In this document: piece after piece, positions 29,931 through 37,806 of the stretch
Numbering within the stretch: the stretch's first letter is position 1
How the letters are laid out: every line of letters begins with the position of its first letter
NCBI GenBank assembly: GCA_029260795.1
Contig: JAJDCO010000010.1
Span: forward strand, 22,164-86,163
Direction: 5' to 3'
Source: Planctomycetota bacterium
Lineage (GTDB): Bacteria > Planctomycetota > OFTM77
DNA: 64,000 bases
Program-made: the position numbers and the translations under genes
The notes under the pieces: model-generated
Seen by the model: only the letters and a program-made list of their open reading frames with translations
Database searches by the model: none
Told to the model about the DNA's origin: nothing

Positions 29931-30602
29931 CTCGTCTCGCTTCCTGACAGGCGATCTCTTCAGAGCTTCCCGAACCGACGCAGCCGGGAGAATCTCCAGG
30001 GACTCTTTCATCGGCGTGGGGAGGCAAGGAGATTGAGGCCGGAGATCAGTTTGACGGTCGGCGAGATTGAGCGGCGCGGCGGGGTCGCAGAGGAGAGCGA
30101 GGAATCCCTTGATGCAAAGGGTCTTCCGACGACGGAGGCGCTGGAGCGCGACCCGTTCGCTCCCCGCGGAAGCGAAAAGTGAAAAAAATGTCGGGACCGA
30201 TTCCCCTGCGATCCCAGCGACCTCATCGGACCACACAGACTGCGGCGCCCCAGCTTCATGAGCAGTCACGTGGGTCGTCGGACCCAAGTCGTTGCAGGGC
30301 TCGGGCGAGGCGATTGTCGAGGCGATGGAGGCGAGCCGGCCTTTGAACGTTTGGAGGAATGAGCTCGAAACCGGAGTCACGACCAGCCCGCTGACGTGCA
30401 CTCAAGTCCCGGCTACAGCGTCGAGAATACGGAGTAGGAAACGGTGAGTCCGCCTCGTCCGCACATGATCGGCAAGCGAACTTGCGAAGGCTCGGCGAGC
30501 ACGAATGACTCGGTATTCGCGGTGATCCACTCCACTTCCGGAGGGGTTCTGCCCGATCAGTGAAATCGAACCGACACGTGTCGGAGCGAATGGAGGCAAT
30601 CG

Positions 30603-31427
30603 ATGGGACTTCGAATCAACACCAATATCCAGTCTCTGACTGCGCAGCGCAACCTGATGCGCACGTCGGAGCGATTGGGTGGCAACTTCCGCAAGCTGTC
30701 GACCGGCTTGCGGATCTCGAACGCCGGTGATGACGCGGCTGGTTTAGCCATCGCCGAGCGCTTGCGTTCGCGCGCCCGCTCCCTGGACCAGGCGGCTCGA
30801 AATGCCAACGACGGCATCTCGCTCGTCTCGACGGGCGAGGGAGGGCTCAACGAGATCGGCAGCATCCTGATCCGGCTGCGTGAGCTCTCCATCCAGGCCA
30901 ACACCGGCACGACAACAGGCAACGACCAGGACACGCTGGACAACGAGTTCCAGTCCTTGGTCGAGGAGATCGACCGCATCTCCCAGGCGACCGACTTCAA
31001 CGGCGTCGACGTGTTGACCTCCTCCGCAACCCTGACGCTCCAAATCGGCAACGAGATCACCACGGGGGTCGACACTATCGACTTCACCATGGAGTCGATG
31101 CGCACCGCGGACCTCGGTCTCTCTTCGCTCGACATCAGCAGCACCGGCGATCCGGCTGCGGCCATCACTGCCATCGACGCGGCCCAGAACATCGTCAACA
31201 ACTATCGAGCGTCGATGGGTGCGATTCAGAATCGCTTGGGCGCGACGGTGGCTCACCTCAACGTGATGGCCGAGAACCTGCGGACGGGCGAGTCCCGTAT
31301 CCGCGACCTCGACATCGCCAGTGAGACGGCGGATCTGACCCGGAACTCGATCATCCAACAGGCGGGTGTCGCGATCCTGGCTCAGGCCAACGCTCAGCCC
31401 AATCTGGCCCTCCAGCTCCTCGGATAA
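30603..31427 (+). CDS. Flagellin (copy 1)
   Basis: MGLRINTNIQSLTAQRNLMRTSERLGGNFRKLSTGLRISNAGDDAAGLAIAERLRS; C-terminal ETADLTRNSIIQQAGVAILAQANAQPNLALQLL. Confidence 0.98.
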   Translation: MGLRINTNIQSLTAQRNLMRTSERLGGNFRKLSTGLRISNAGDDAAGLAIAERLRSRARSLDQAARNANDGISLVSTGEGGLNEIGSILIRLRELSIQANTGTTTGNDQDTLDNEFQSLVEEIDRISQATDFNGVDVLTSSATLTLQIGNEITTGVDTIDFTMESMRTADLGLSSLDISSTGDPAAAITAIDAAQNIVNNYRASMGAIQNRLGATVAHLNVMAENLRTGESRIRDLDIASETADLTRNSIIQQAGVAILAQANAQPNLALQLLG

Positions 31428-31449
31428 TCCGCGCCCTTCGGCAGTCCGG

Positions 31450-31482
31450 CCGTCCAGCGCTCGAGAGGAGCGCGCCGGACGG
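31450..31482 (+). terminator. Hairpin between flagellin 1 and glycosyltransferase
   Basis: CCGTCC-a-GCGCTC-gagag-GAGCGC-gcc-GGACGG; strong stem, no T-tract. Confidence 0.5.
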
Positions 31483-31502
31483 CGGGAGAGAGTGAGAATC
31501 GA

Positions 31503-32666
31503 ATGACTCGGCCTCGAGTCTTGGGTTTGTACACCGACCGTATCCGCTTGGATCGCCAACCGACCGGGTCCGATGCGTCGCCGATCGCTTCGGCCCCTCC
31601 CAAGAAGATCACCTACGGTGGCGTCGGTTACTACCGCCTCCACGCGCCCCTGACCGCCCAAGGCTATCCCGTCTCCGGAAAGCCTGGGCGTGAGCTCCCG
31701 CCGAGCATCTCGGACTACCTCGAGCTCTTCCGCCGGTACGACATCTTGCACATGACGCGGATCGAGAACCCGACCGAGATGTTGATCGCACTCTCGGCCC
31801 GCGACATCGAGCAAGGCCGGCTCATCATCGACTGCGATGACGACCTCCTTCACGTCGATCGCCTCTCGCCTGCCTGGGAGAAGTATCGCCCCGGCTCTCC
31901 TGTGGTGCGGCTCGTCCACCAGCTCTTCGAGCAGTGCGATGCCCTCACCGTCTCGCGACCGAGCCTGGCGCGGATCTATCAGGATCGCAATCCCAACATC
32001 GCCATCATCCCCAATGGCTGCGAGCCAGCGCGCTGGGACGTCACGCCCTCGCCGCGGTCGGACGACGGCGAGTGGATTCGGATCGGTTGGGCCGGGTCAC
32101 TGGTGCACGAGAGCGATCTTCAGGTCGTTCAGGATGTGCTTCTCGATGCCATCAAGCGCCACCCACGAGTGAAGCTGTGCTTCATGGGGTACACGCCGCA
32201 CTTCATCCGGAAGCAAGGCCTCGTCGCTGCCGATCGCTGGGAAGAGGTTGAGCCCTCACCGACCTTCGATTCCTACCCCCAGTATCTGGCCAAAGCCCAC
32301 TTCGACATCGCGCTCGCACCGTTGGTGCAGAGTGCCTTCAGTCAGTCGAAGTCCGCGATCAAGTTCTTCGAGTACTCTCTGTGCGGGTTTCCGACCATCG
32401 CTTCCCGGGGCGACGACCTGCCGTATCAAGAGGTGATCGAGTCGGGCGAGACCGGATTCCTGGCCTCCCGGTTTCGGGACTGGCAGCGGGCTCTGGACCG
32501 CTTGATCGAGAGCGCTGACGAGCGGCGCCGGATCGGCGAGGCCGCCCGGGCGCAGGTGCGAGCTCAGCATGACGTTCGGCGGCTGGAGCCTCTCTATCAA
32601 GAGGTCTACCAGCGGGTGCTCGCCCAACCTGCCAAGCGCCTTCCTCGAGGCTTCGCGCTGGCCTGA
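31503..32666 (+). CDS. Glycosyltransferase family 1/4-type (putative flagellin glycosylation)
   Basis: VSRPSLARIYQDRNPNIAIIPNGCEPARWD, IGWAGSLVHESDLQVVQDVLLDAIKRHPRVKLCFMGYTP, KSAIKFFEYSLCGFPTIASRGDDLPYQEVIESGETGFLA. Confidence 0.85.
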   Translation: MTRPRVLGLYTDRIRLDRQPTGSDASPIASAPPKKITYGGVGYYRLHAPLTAQGYPVSGKPGRELPPSISDYLELFRRYDILHMTRIENPTEMLIALSARDIEQGRLIIDCDDDLLHVDRLSPAWEKYRPGSPVVRLVHQLFEQCDALTVSRPSLARIYQDRNPNIAIIPNGCEPARWDVTPSPRSDDGEWIRIGWAGSLVHESDLQVVQDVLLDAIKRHPRVKLCFMGYTPHFIRKQGLVAADRWEEVEPSPTFDSYPQYLAKAHFDIALAPLVQSAFSQSKSAIKFFEYSLCGFPTIASRGDDLPYQEVIESGETGFLASRFRDWQRALDRLIESADERRRIGEAARAQVRAQHDVRRLEPLYQEVYQRVLAQPAKRLPRGFALA

Positions 32667-32800
32667 GGCCCTGGGGGCGCCCCGCAGCCAGCCTCGGCCC
32701 GAGGCTGTGGCGATTCGGTCGCGGAGGAGGAGTGTCGGGGTTGCAAACGGCCCACTCCCGGGAGGACGGTGCCGAGCGATTCCGACCTGCCTTTGGCGTG

Positions 32801-32824
32801 AAAACGCCCGAGCTACGGGGTTTT
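32801..32824 (+). terminator. Intrinsic-terminator-like hairpin with flanking A/T runs
   Basis: AAAACGCCCGAGCTACGGGGTTTT; stem AAAAC(g)CCCG/CGGGGTTTT followed by CTGG. Confidence 0.4.
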
Positions 32825-32946
32825 CTGGCCAGGCGTCCCGAAGGGGTCGGCGTCCGTGACCTTTGGCAACGCCTTGATTTAGGCGTGTTTTCGCCAGGTC
32901 CTCTTCCAGCTGAGCGATCTCTCTCGGCTCTCGAGTCGCTGAAACC

Positions 32947-32973
32947 TAAAGCGTTTGCGGGTCCGACCGATAA
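32947..32973 (+). promoter_or_regulatory. Sigma28 promoter for flagellin 2
   Basis: TAAA (32947-32950)-N15-ACCGATAA (32966-32973); matches TAAA-N15-GCCGATAA with one mismatch and correct spacing. Confidence 0.8.
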
Positions 32974-33165
32974 TTGAGGGTGAACACCAACGTTTCCTTC
33001 ATCCAGTTCACCGACAAGTACCGCGCTTAGGCGCTCCCGTCACGAGACCGGGGCCGGGGCTTCCGAGCCTCTCGGCTCGGGCCACCCAGGCCGGGATGGC
33101 TCTCGTCGCTCCGATTCGGGTCTGCAGCCTCAGTAGGTACCGTTTCGACCAGGGAGGTCTTAGTC

Positions 33166-33987
33166 ATGGGACTTCGAATCAACACGAATGTCCAATCGAT
33201 CCAGGCGCAGCGGAACCTCAGTAAGGCTGGAGAACGGCTGCAGAGTAACTTCCGTAAGCTGTCTACCGGTCTTCGTATCGCCAACGCAAAGGACGATGCG
33301 GCCGGGCTCGCGATCGCCGAGCGCTTGAACACGCGGACGCGCTCGCTGGATCAGGCTTCGCGGAACGCCAATGACGGCATCTCGCTGCTGCAGACCGGGG
33401 AAGGCGGCCTGAACGAGGTCGGCAACCTGCTGACGCGTCTGCGGGAGCTGGCCGTGCAGTCCAGCAATGGTACGACGTCGGGCGACGACAAGACGACGCT
33501 GAACAACGAGTTTCAGGACGTGGTCTCGGAAATCGACCGAATCTCGCAGGCCACTTCTTTCAACGAGATCGACGTGCTCAGCAGCTCGTCGACGGTCACG
33601 TTGCAGGTGGGTGCCGACACGACCAGCGGTGTCGACACCATCGACGTCGCGCTCCAGTCGACGCGCGCCGCCGACCTCGGCGTCAGCAGCCTCGACATCA
33701 GCGGCTCGGGTGACGCGAGCTCGGCCATCACGGCCATCGACTCCGCTCTCGACACGGTCAACAACTACCGAGCGGATCTCGGCTCCCTCCAGAACCGACT
33801 CGGCTCCACCGTCTCGCACTTGAGCGGCTTGACCGAGAACCTCAGCGCTGCCGAATCCCGAATCCGCGACCTCGACGTGGCGCGCGAGATGGCCGACCTG
33901 ACGCGGAACAGCATCATCCAGCAAGCCGGTGTGTCGATCCTCGCCCAGGCCAACGCTCAGCCGAACTTGGCCTTGAGTCTCCTCTAA
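33166..33987 (+). CDS. Flagellin (copy 2)
   Basis: MGLRINTNVQSIQAQRNLSKAGERLQSNFRKLSTGLRIANAKDDAAGLAIAERLNT; C-terminal MADLTRNSIIQQAGVSILAQANAQPNLALSLL. Confidence 0.98.
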   Translation: MGLRINTNVQSIQAQRNLSKAGERLQSNFRKLSTGLRIANAKDDAAGLAIAERLNTRTRSLDQASRNANDGISLLQTGEGGLNEVGNLLTRLRELAVQSSNGTTSGDDKTTLNNEFQDVVSEIDRISQATSFNEIDVLSSSSTVTLQVGADTTSGVDTIDVALQSTRAADLGVSSLDISGSGDASSAITAIDSALDTVNNYRADLGSLQNRLGSTVSHLSGLTENLSAAESRIRDLDVAREMADLTRNSIIQQAGVSILAQANAQPNLALSLL

Positions 33988-34008
33988 TCTCTCGCTCGCT
34001 GAAAGATT

Positions 34009-34040
34009 CGGACCGAGTCGGTTGATCCCGGCTCGGTCCG
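34009..34040 (+). terminator. Hairpin downstream of flagellin 2
   Basis: CGGACCGAG - N14 - CTCGGTCCG perfect 9-bp stem just after the flagellin stop. Confidence 0.5.
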
Positions 34041-34166
34041 CGTCCGATTCCTAGATGAGAGAACGACGCGGAGACCGATCGCCGGCACCCGTGCTCGCAT
34101 TCGGCAGCTTCGAGAGGATGGGTCGAGCCGGCTGGCTCGTCCCCCTCGTTTTTCGGGAGACCGACG

Positions 34167-35528
34167 ATGGTCAGTGGCTCACCCATCAGCTTCGGCGGCT
34201 TGGCTTCCGGCCTCGACAGCCAGGCCATCATCGATACTCTCATCTCACTTCAGCGTCGCCCGATCTCGTTGCTCCAGAACCAGAAGTCGACCTTCAATCG
34301 AAGGGTCGACCTCTTCGGGACCTTCGAGACGCGGCTCAACTCGCTGCAGACCACGCTGGAGAACCTCCAGGACCCAGAGTCCTTCAAGAAGTTTTCGGCC
34401 ACCTCCGACGACACCTCCGTCGTCGCGGCTCAAGCCGACGGCGACGCCTTGGGCGGTGTCTACGATCTGGCCGTCAAGCAGCTCGCGCAGCGCACGCGGC
34501 TGTCGGGTCAAGGCTACGCCGACCTCGATACGACCACGATCGGAACCGGTACGTTCTCGCTCACGGTCGGCACGGAGACCACCGACATCTCCATCGCGTC
34601 GGGCGACGATACGCTCAACGACTTGGTCGATGCCATCAACGCCTCCGACGCGGAGGTGAGGGCCGAGATCGTCAACGTCGGAGGTGCGAACCCATACCGG
34701 ATCGTCCTGAGCGGCAAAGAGCTCGGCGAGGACAATGCCGTCACCGTCGACGCCTCGGGGCTCACGGGGGGGGATCAGGATCTCTCGTTCAGCGAGATCC
34801 AGTCCGCCCAGAACTCGAAGTTCGATCTCAACGGCATCATCGACATCGAGCGCGCGTCCAACTCGCTCAGCGACGTCATCGAGGGCGTTACTCTCGACCT
34901 CCTCTCCGTCAGCGATGGGAACGAGGTCGACGGCTATCAGGAGACGACCGTCTCCGTCAACCTCGACAAGGCCGGCATGACCGACCGCCTGCGAGGCTTC
35001 ATCAACTCCTACAACGACGTCGCGCGCTTCATGCGGGATCAGGGCCAGTTCGACGTCGATGCCGGCACTCAAGCGCCGCTCTTTGGCGACTTCACGCTGC
35101 GAAGCGTGCAGAGGAGCATGCAGGGGCGTCTGTCCGATGTGTTCGCCGGCAACGGCTCCTACGACTCGCTCGCATCGATCGGCCTGAAGACCAAGCCGGA
35201 CGGATCGATCACCCTCGACGAGTCCGTCTTCCACGACGCGCTCGATTCCGATCTCGAGAGCGTCGTCGGTCTCTTCTCCGAGGATGGGAGCATCGGCGGA
35301 GAGATGATTGACTACCTCGATTCGATCACCGACTCCGTCGACGGCTTGATCAAGAACCGCAAAGACAACTTCAAGTCCCGAATCAAGACCATCGACGAGC
35401 GCATCGCCAGCAACGAGCGCCGAATCGACACCTATGCCGCCAACCTCCGGCGCCAATACGCCAGCCTCGAGGGCTTGGTCGGAAGCCTCCAAGTCCAGGG
35501 ACAGACCCTCGGCGCCTTCTTCGGGTGA
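34167..35528 (+). CDS. fliD: Flagellar filament cap protein FliD
   Basis: MVSGSPISFGGLASGLDSQAIIDTLISLQRRPISLLQNQKSTFN...; C-terminal DERIASNERRIDTYAANLRRQYASLEGLVGSLQVQGQTLGAFFG. Confidence 0.95.
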   Translation: MVSGSPISFGGLASGLDSQAIIDTLISLQRRPISLLQNQKSTFNRRVDLFGTFETRLNSLQTTLENLQDPESFKKFSATSDDTSVVAAQADGDALGGVYDLAVKQLAQRTRLSGQGYADLDTTTIGTGTFSLTVGTETTDISIASGDDTLNDLVDAINASDAEVRAEIVNVGGANPYRIVLSGKELGEDNAVTVDASGLTGGDQDLSFSEIQSAQNSKFDLNGIIDIERASNSLSDVIEGVTLDLLSVSDGNEVDGYQETTVSVNLDKAGMTDRLRGFINSYNDVARFMRDQGQFDVDAGTQAPLFGDFTLRSVQRSMQGRLSDVFAGNGSYDSLASIGLKTKPDGSITLDESVFHDALDSDLESVVGLFSEDGSIGGEMIDYLDSITDSVDGLIKNRKDNFKSRIKTIDERIASNERRIDTYAANLRRQYASLEGLVGSLQVQGQTLGAFFG

Positions 35529-35646
35529 GAGAGCTCCGAGCGTCCGTACGACCCGGATACGGAGGATTGCCGCCTAACGTTTCGGGCCTCGGATACTCGA
35601 TGCCTGTAACGAAGCGTATTCAACGGAACGGATAGGGAGACTCCCC

Positions 35647-36084
35647 ATGTTGACTCAGCCGTCGGCAGCGCGCCGATACCAGGCAGCCCAGATCCTCAAC
35701 GCGTCGCCGGTCAAGCTGGTCTGCCTCCTGTTCGCAGGTGCTCAGCGCTTTCTCGATCGGGCCGAGTCCGCCATCAACGGGAAAGACCGCGCCGAGGCGG
35801 GCACCTGCATCAACCGGGCCATGGCGATCATCGGAGAGCTCAAGGCCAGCCTCGATATGGAGCAGGGTCAGGAGATCGCCCGAAACCTGGAATCGCTCTA
35901 CCAGTTCGTGCTCGGTCAGTGCCTGCAGGCCAACCTCCGGCAGGACCCGGCTCACGTCCAGGCGGCTCGTCAGATCCTGCGCCCGATCCAAGAAGGCTTC
36001 GAGACCATCGCTCGTCAACAAGCCAACCTCGATCCCACGAACCCGCCGGTCGGTGGAACGAGCCTGCCGCCGACCATCGGTTGA
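35647..36084 (+). CDS. fliS: Flagellar export chaperone FliS
   Basis: YQAAQILNASPVKLVCLLFAGAQRFLDRAESAINGKDRAEAGTCINRAMAIIGELKASLDMEQGQEIARNLESLYQFV. Confidence 0.93.
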   Translation: MLTQPSAARRYQAAQILNASPVKLVCLLFAGAQRFLDRAESAINGKDRAEAGTCINRAMAIIGELKASLDMEQGQEIARNLESLYQFVLGQCLQANLRQDPAHVQAARQILRPIQEGFETIARQQANLDPTNPPVGGTSLPPTIG

Positions 36085-36092
36085 GTCGAGCC

Positions 36093-36443
36093 ATGAGTGA
36101 GCGCGCTCGGCGGCTCGACGAGCTGATCCGGTTGACCGATTCCTTGCTCGGCATTCTCGAGCACGGTGTCCCTGATCAGCTCGATACGCTCGTGGCTCGT
36201 CGACAGAGTGTCGTCGACGACCTCTTGGCGTCACCGTCCCCAAGCGTCGATGAGGCCTCCGCGCTGAAGCCGCGACTGGACCGACTCCGCCTCCTCGACG
36301 CACTCCTCGAGCAGCGCGCTCGCGACTTGCAGGGGCGAGCCGACGAGGCGCTTCAGCAGCTCCAGCAGTTCCAGGGGCAATGGGGCAAGCTCCTGCAGAG
36401 CGAGACACCACCGGCAGCGAGCGAGATCGATCAACGCGTGTGA
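36093..36443 (+). CDS. FliT-like small helical protein
   Basis: 116 aa helical protein immediately after fliS; LDELIRLTDSLLGILEHGVPDQLDTLVARRQSVVDDLL. Assignment rests on position and size. Confidence 0.5.
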   Translation: MSERARRLDELIRLTDSLLGILEHGVPDQLDTLVARRQSVVDDLLASPSPSVDEASALKPRLDRLRLLDALLEQRARDLQGRADEALQQLQQFQGQWGKLLQSETPPAASEIDQRV

Positions 36444-36526
36444 ATACGCCCGGCTCCCGCCTCACGGGTCTGGCAGAAAAGCCGACTGCCAGCGTCTCCA
36501 ATCCCGGCGGTCGCCGCAGCAACCAA

Positions 36527-36566
36527 CAGAGACGCGAACGGAGTCCGTCACGTCGCTCCGTCTCTG
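36527..36566 (+). terminator. Imperfect long hairpin after the fliD-fliS-fliT-like operon
   Basis: CAGAGACG(cga)ACGGAG - loop - CTCCGTCTCTG. Confidence 0.35.
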
Positions 36567-36640
36567 TCGTCGCGCAACGTCGGGCACGGATGCCCTTGGT
36601 ACGACCCAACTGAGAGAGAGGTCCCCTCGAGGCGCCTCCA

Positions 36641-36656
36641 GCGGACTGAAGTCCGC
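36641..36656. repeat. Short palindromic hairpin GCGGACTGAAGTCCGC (TTCA loop on minus strand)
   Basis: Perfect 16-nt palindrome-type hairpin in the convergent intergenic region. Confidence 0.55.
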
Positions 36657-36717
36657 CCTCCGAGACGATCGTCACCTCGAGGCACCCGCGTTCAAGCCGG
36701 AGGTCCGAAGAGGCAGC

Positions 36718-37596
36718 TCAGTCGCGGACCTTCTGCAGCAGGCGGTCTAGGGCCGAGCCCTCGATCCCCAAGCGTTCGAACAGGCGGGTCTCGAGCTTCG
36801 GCGGCCCGCCTCCAAAGCCGTCACTCGAGACTCGCCGCCACGCGAGGACGTCCGAAAGATGGAGGAGAGCGACGTAGGGAAGGTGTGTGAGCGGCGCTCG
36901 ATGGGGAGTGTATCGCTCCTTCCAGGCCACGATCAGGCGTTCCCCCATCCCGTCGATGGACGCGAGAGCCGATGCCACCTCGGCGTGCGTGGTTCCCAGA
37001 GTCTCTTGCTCGACCCGGGCCAACGGCGCCCCCGTGCGCCGGGCCTGCTCGACCACCTGGGCGTAGTCGAATCCCGAATCGAACACGAGAACCAGCTTTC
37101 CCAGGTCACGCATCCAGACGCTGTCGTGGAGGTCGCCCAGCTCGATCAGGCCCTTGGGAAAGAGCCGGTCGTGGAGGCGACCTGCAAGCTCTGCCCCGGC
37201 CTGAATCTGCTTCAACCAGGTCTCGCCGTCGATGCCCCGCCCTTCGAGAAAGGGCAGCGTCTGCCGCAGCAAGCTCTCCCAGATGAGGGGGCGAATCGTG
37301 CGGTCACCCAAGAGGGGGAGGGCTTGCTGGAGGTCTCGAACGCCGGCTCGCGGTACGACCGCCACCGAGTTCGTACGTCGCAGCACCTCGCTTCGAGCCT
37401 CCGGGTCGGCCTCGAGTGCTCGAGCGACGCGGTCCAACGATAGCATCGGTTGGCGGGCGAGGCCGGTGAGCTCGCGCAGTGGGTCGGGGAGCAGAGCACG
37501 AGTGGCGATCTCATGGGGTGTGTTCTGGAGGCTCTTCACGTCGACTCCTGAGCGATCCGAGATGGGGAGAGGCCGGGCCAGCACGACATCTGGCAC
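36718..37596 (-). CDS. Divergent HDOD domain protein
   Basis: LARQPMLSLDRVARALEADPEARSEVLRRTNSVAVVPRAGVRDLQQALPLLGDRTIRPLIWESLL; HDOD-like organisation. True start may be 37539. Confidence 0.65.
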   Translation of the reverse strand: MPDVVLARPLPISDRSGVDVKSLQNTPHEIATRALLPDPLRELTGLARQPMLSLDRVARALEADPEARSEVLRRTNSVAVVPRAGVRDLQQALPLLGDRTIRPLIWESLLRQTLPFLEGRGIDGETWLKQIQAGAELAGRLHDRLFPKGLIELGDLHDSVWMRDLGKLVLVFDSGFDYAQVVEQARRTGAPLARVEQETLGTTHAEVASALASIDGMGERLIVAWKERYTPHRAPLTHLPYVALLHLSDVLAWRRVSSDGFGGGPPKLETRLFERLGIEGSALDRLLQKVRD

Positions 37597-37806
37597 TCCG
37601 AAATCCGCGTCATCTGAGTTCCTTATCGGAACGCAGGATTGGGAACTTCAGCAGTCCGGGCTGGCCGTTCAAGTCGCCTAGAAACGTCAGTCGATAGACG
37701 TTCCGTGAGACGGAAAAGACCGTGAAGGTCATGAAGTGTCGGTGGCTCATTCGGGCGGTCGACGCGCGTTCCTCCCCCCAGGACCCTCGCAGAGCGAAGA
37801 AACACC

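Noticed and set aside
30113-30128. Candidate sigma54 site before fliO (GGAAGACCCTTTGC on minus strand)
   Set aside because: Spacing is correct but the -24 element matches poorly (GGAAG) and it is ~185 nt from the gene; kept only as a weak possibility.
30472-30488. Possible sigma54 site GGCAAGCGAACTTGC before flagellin 1
   Set aside because: GG-to-GC spacing is 11, not the required 10; not called as a promoter.
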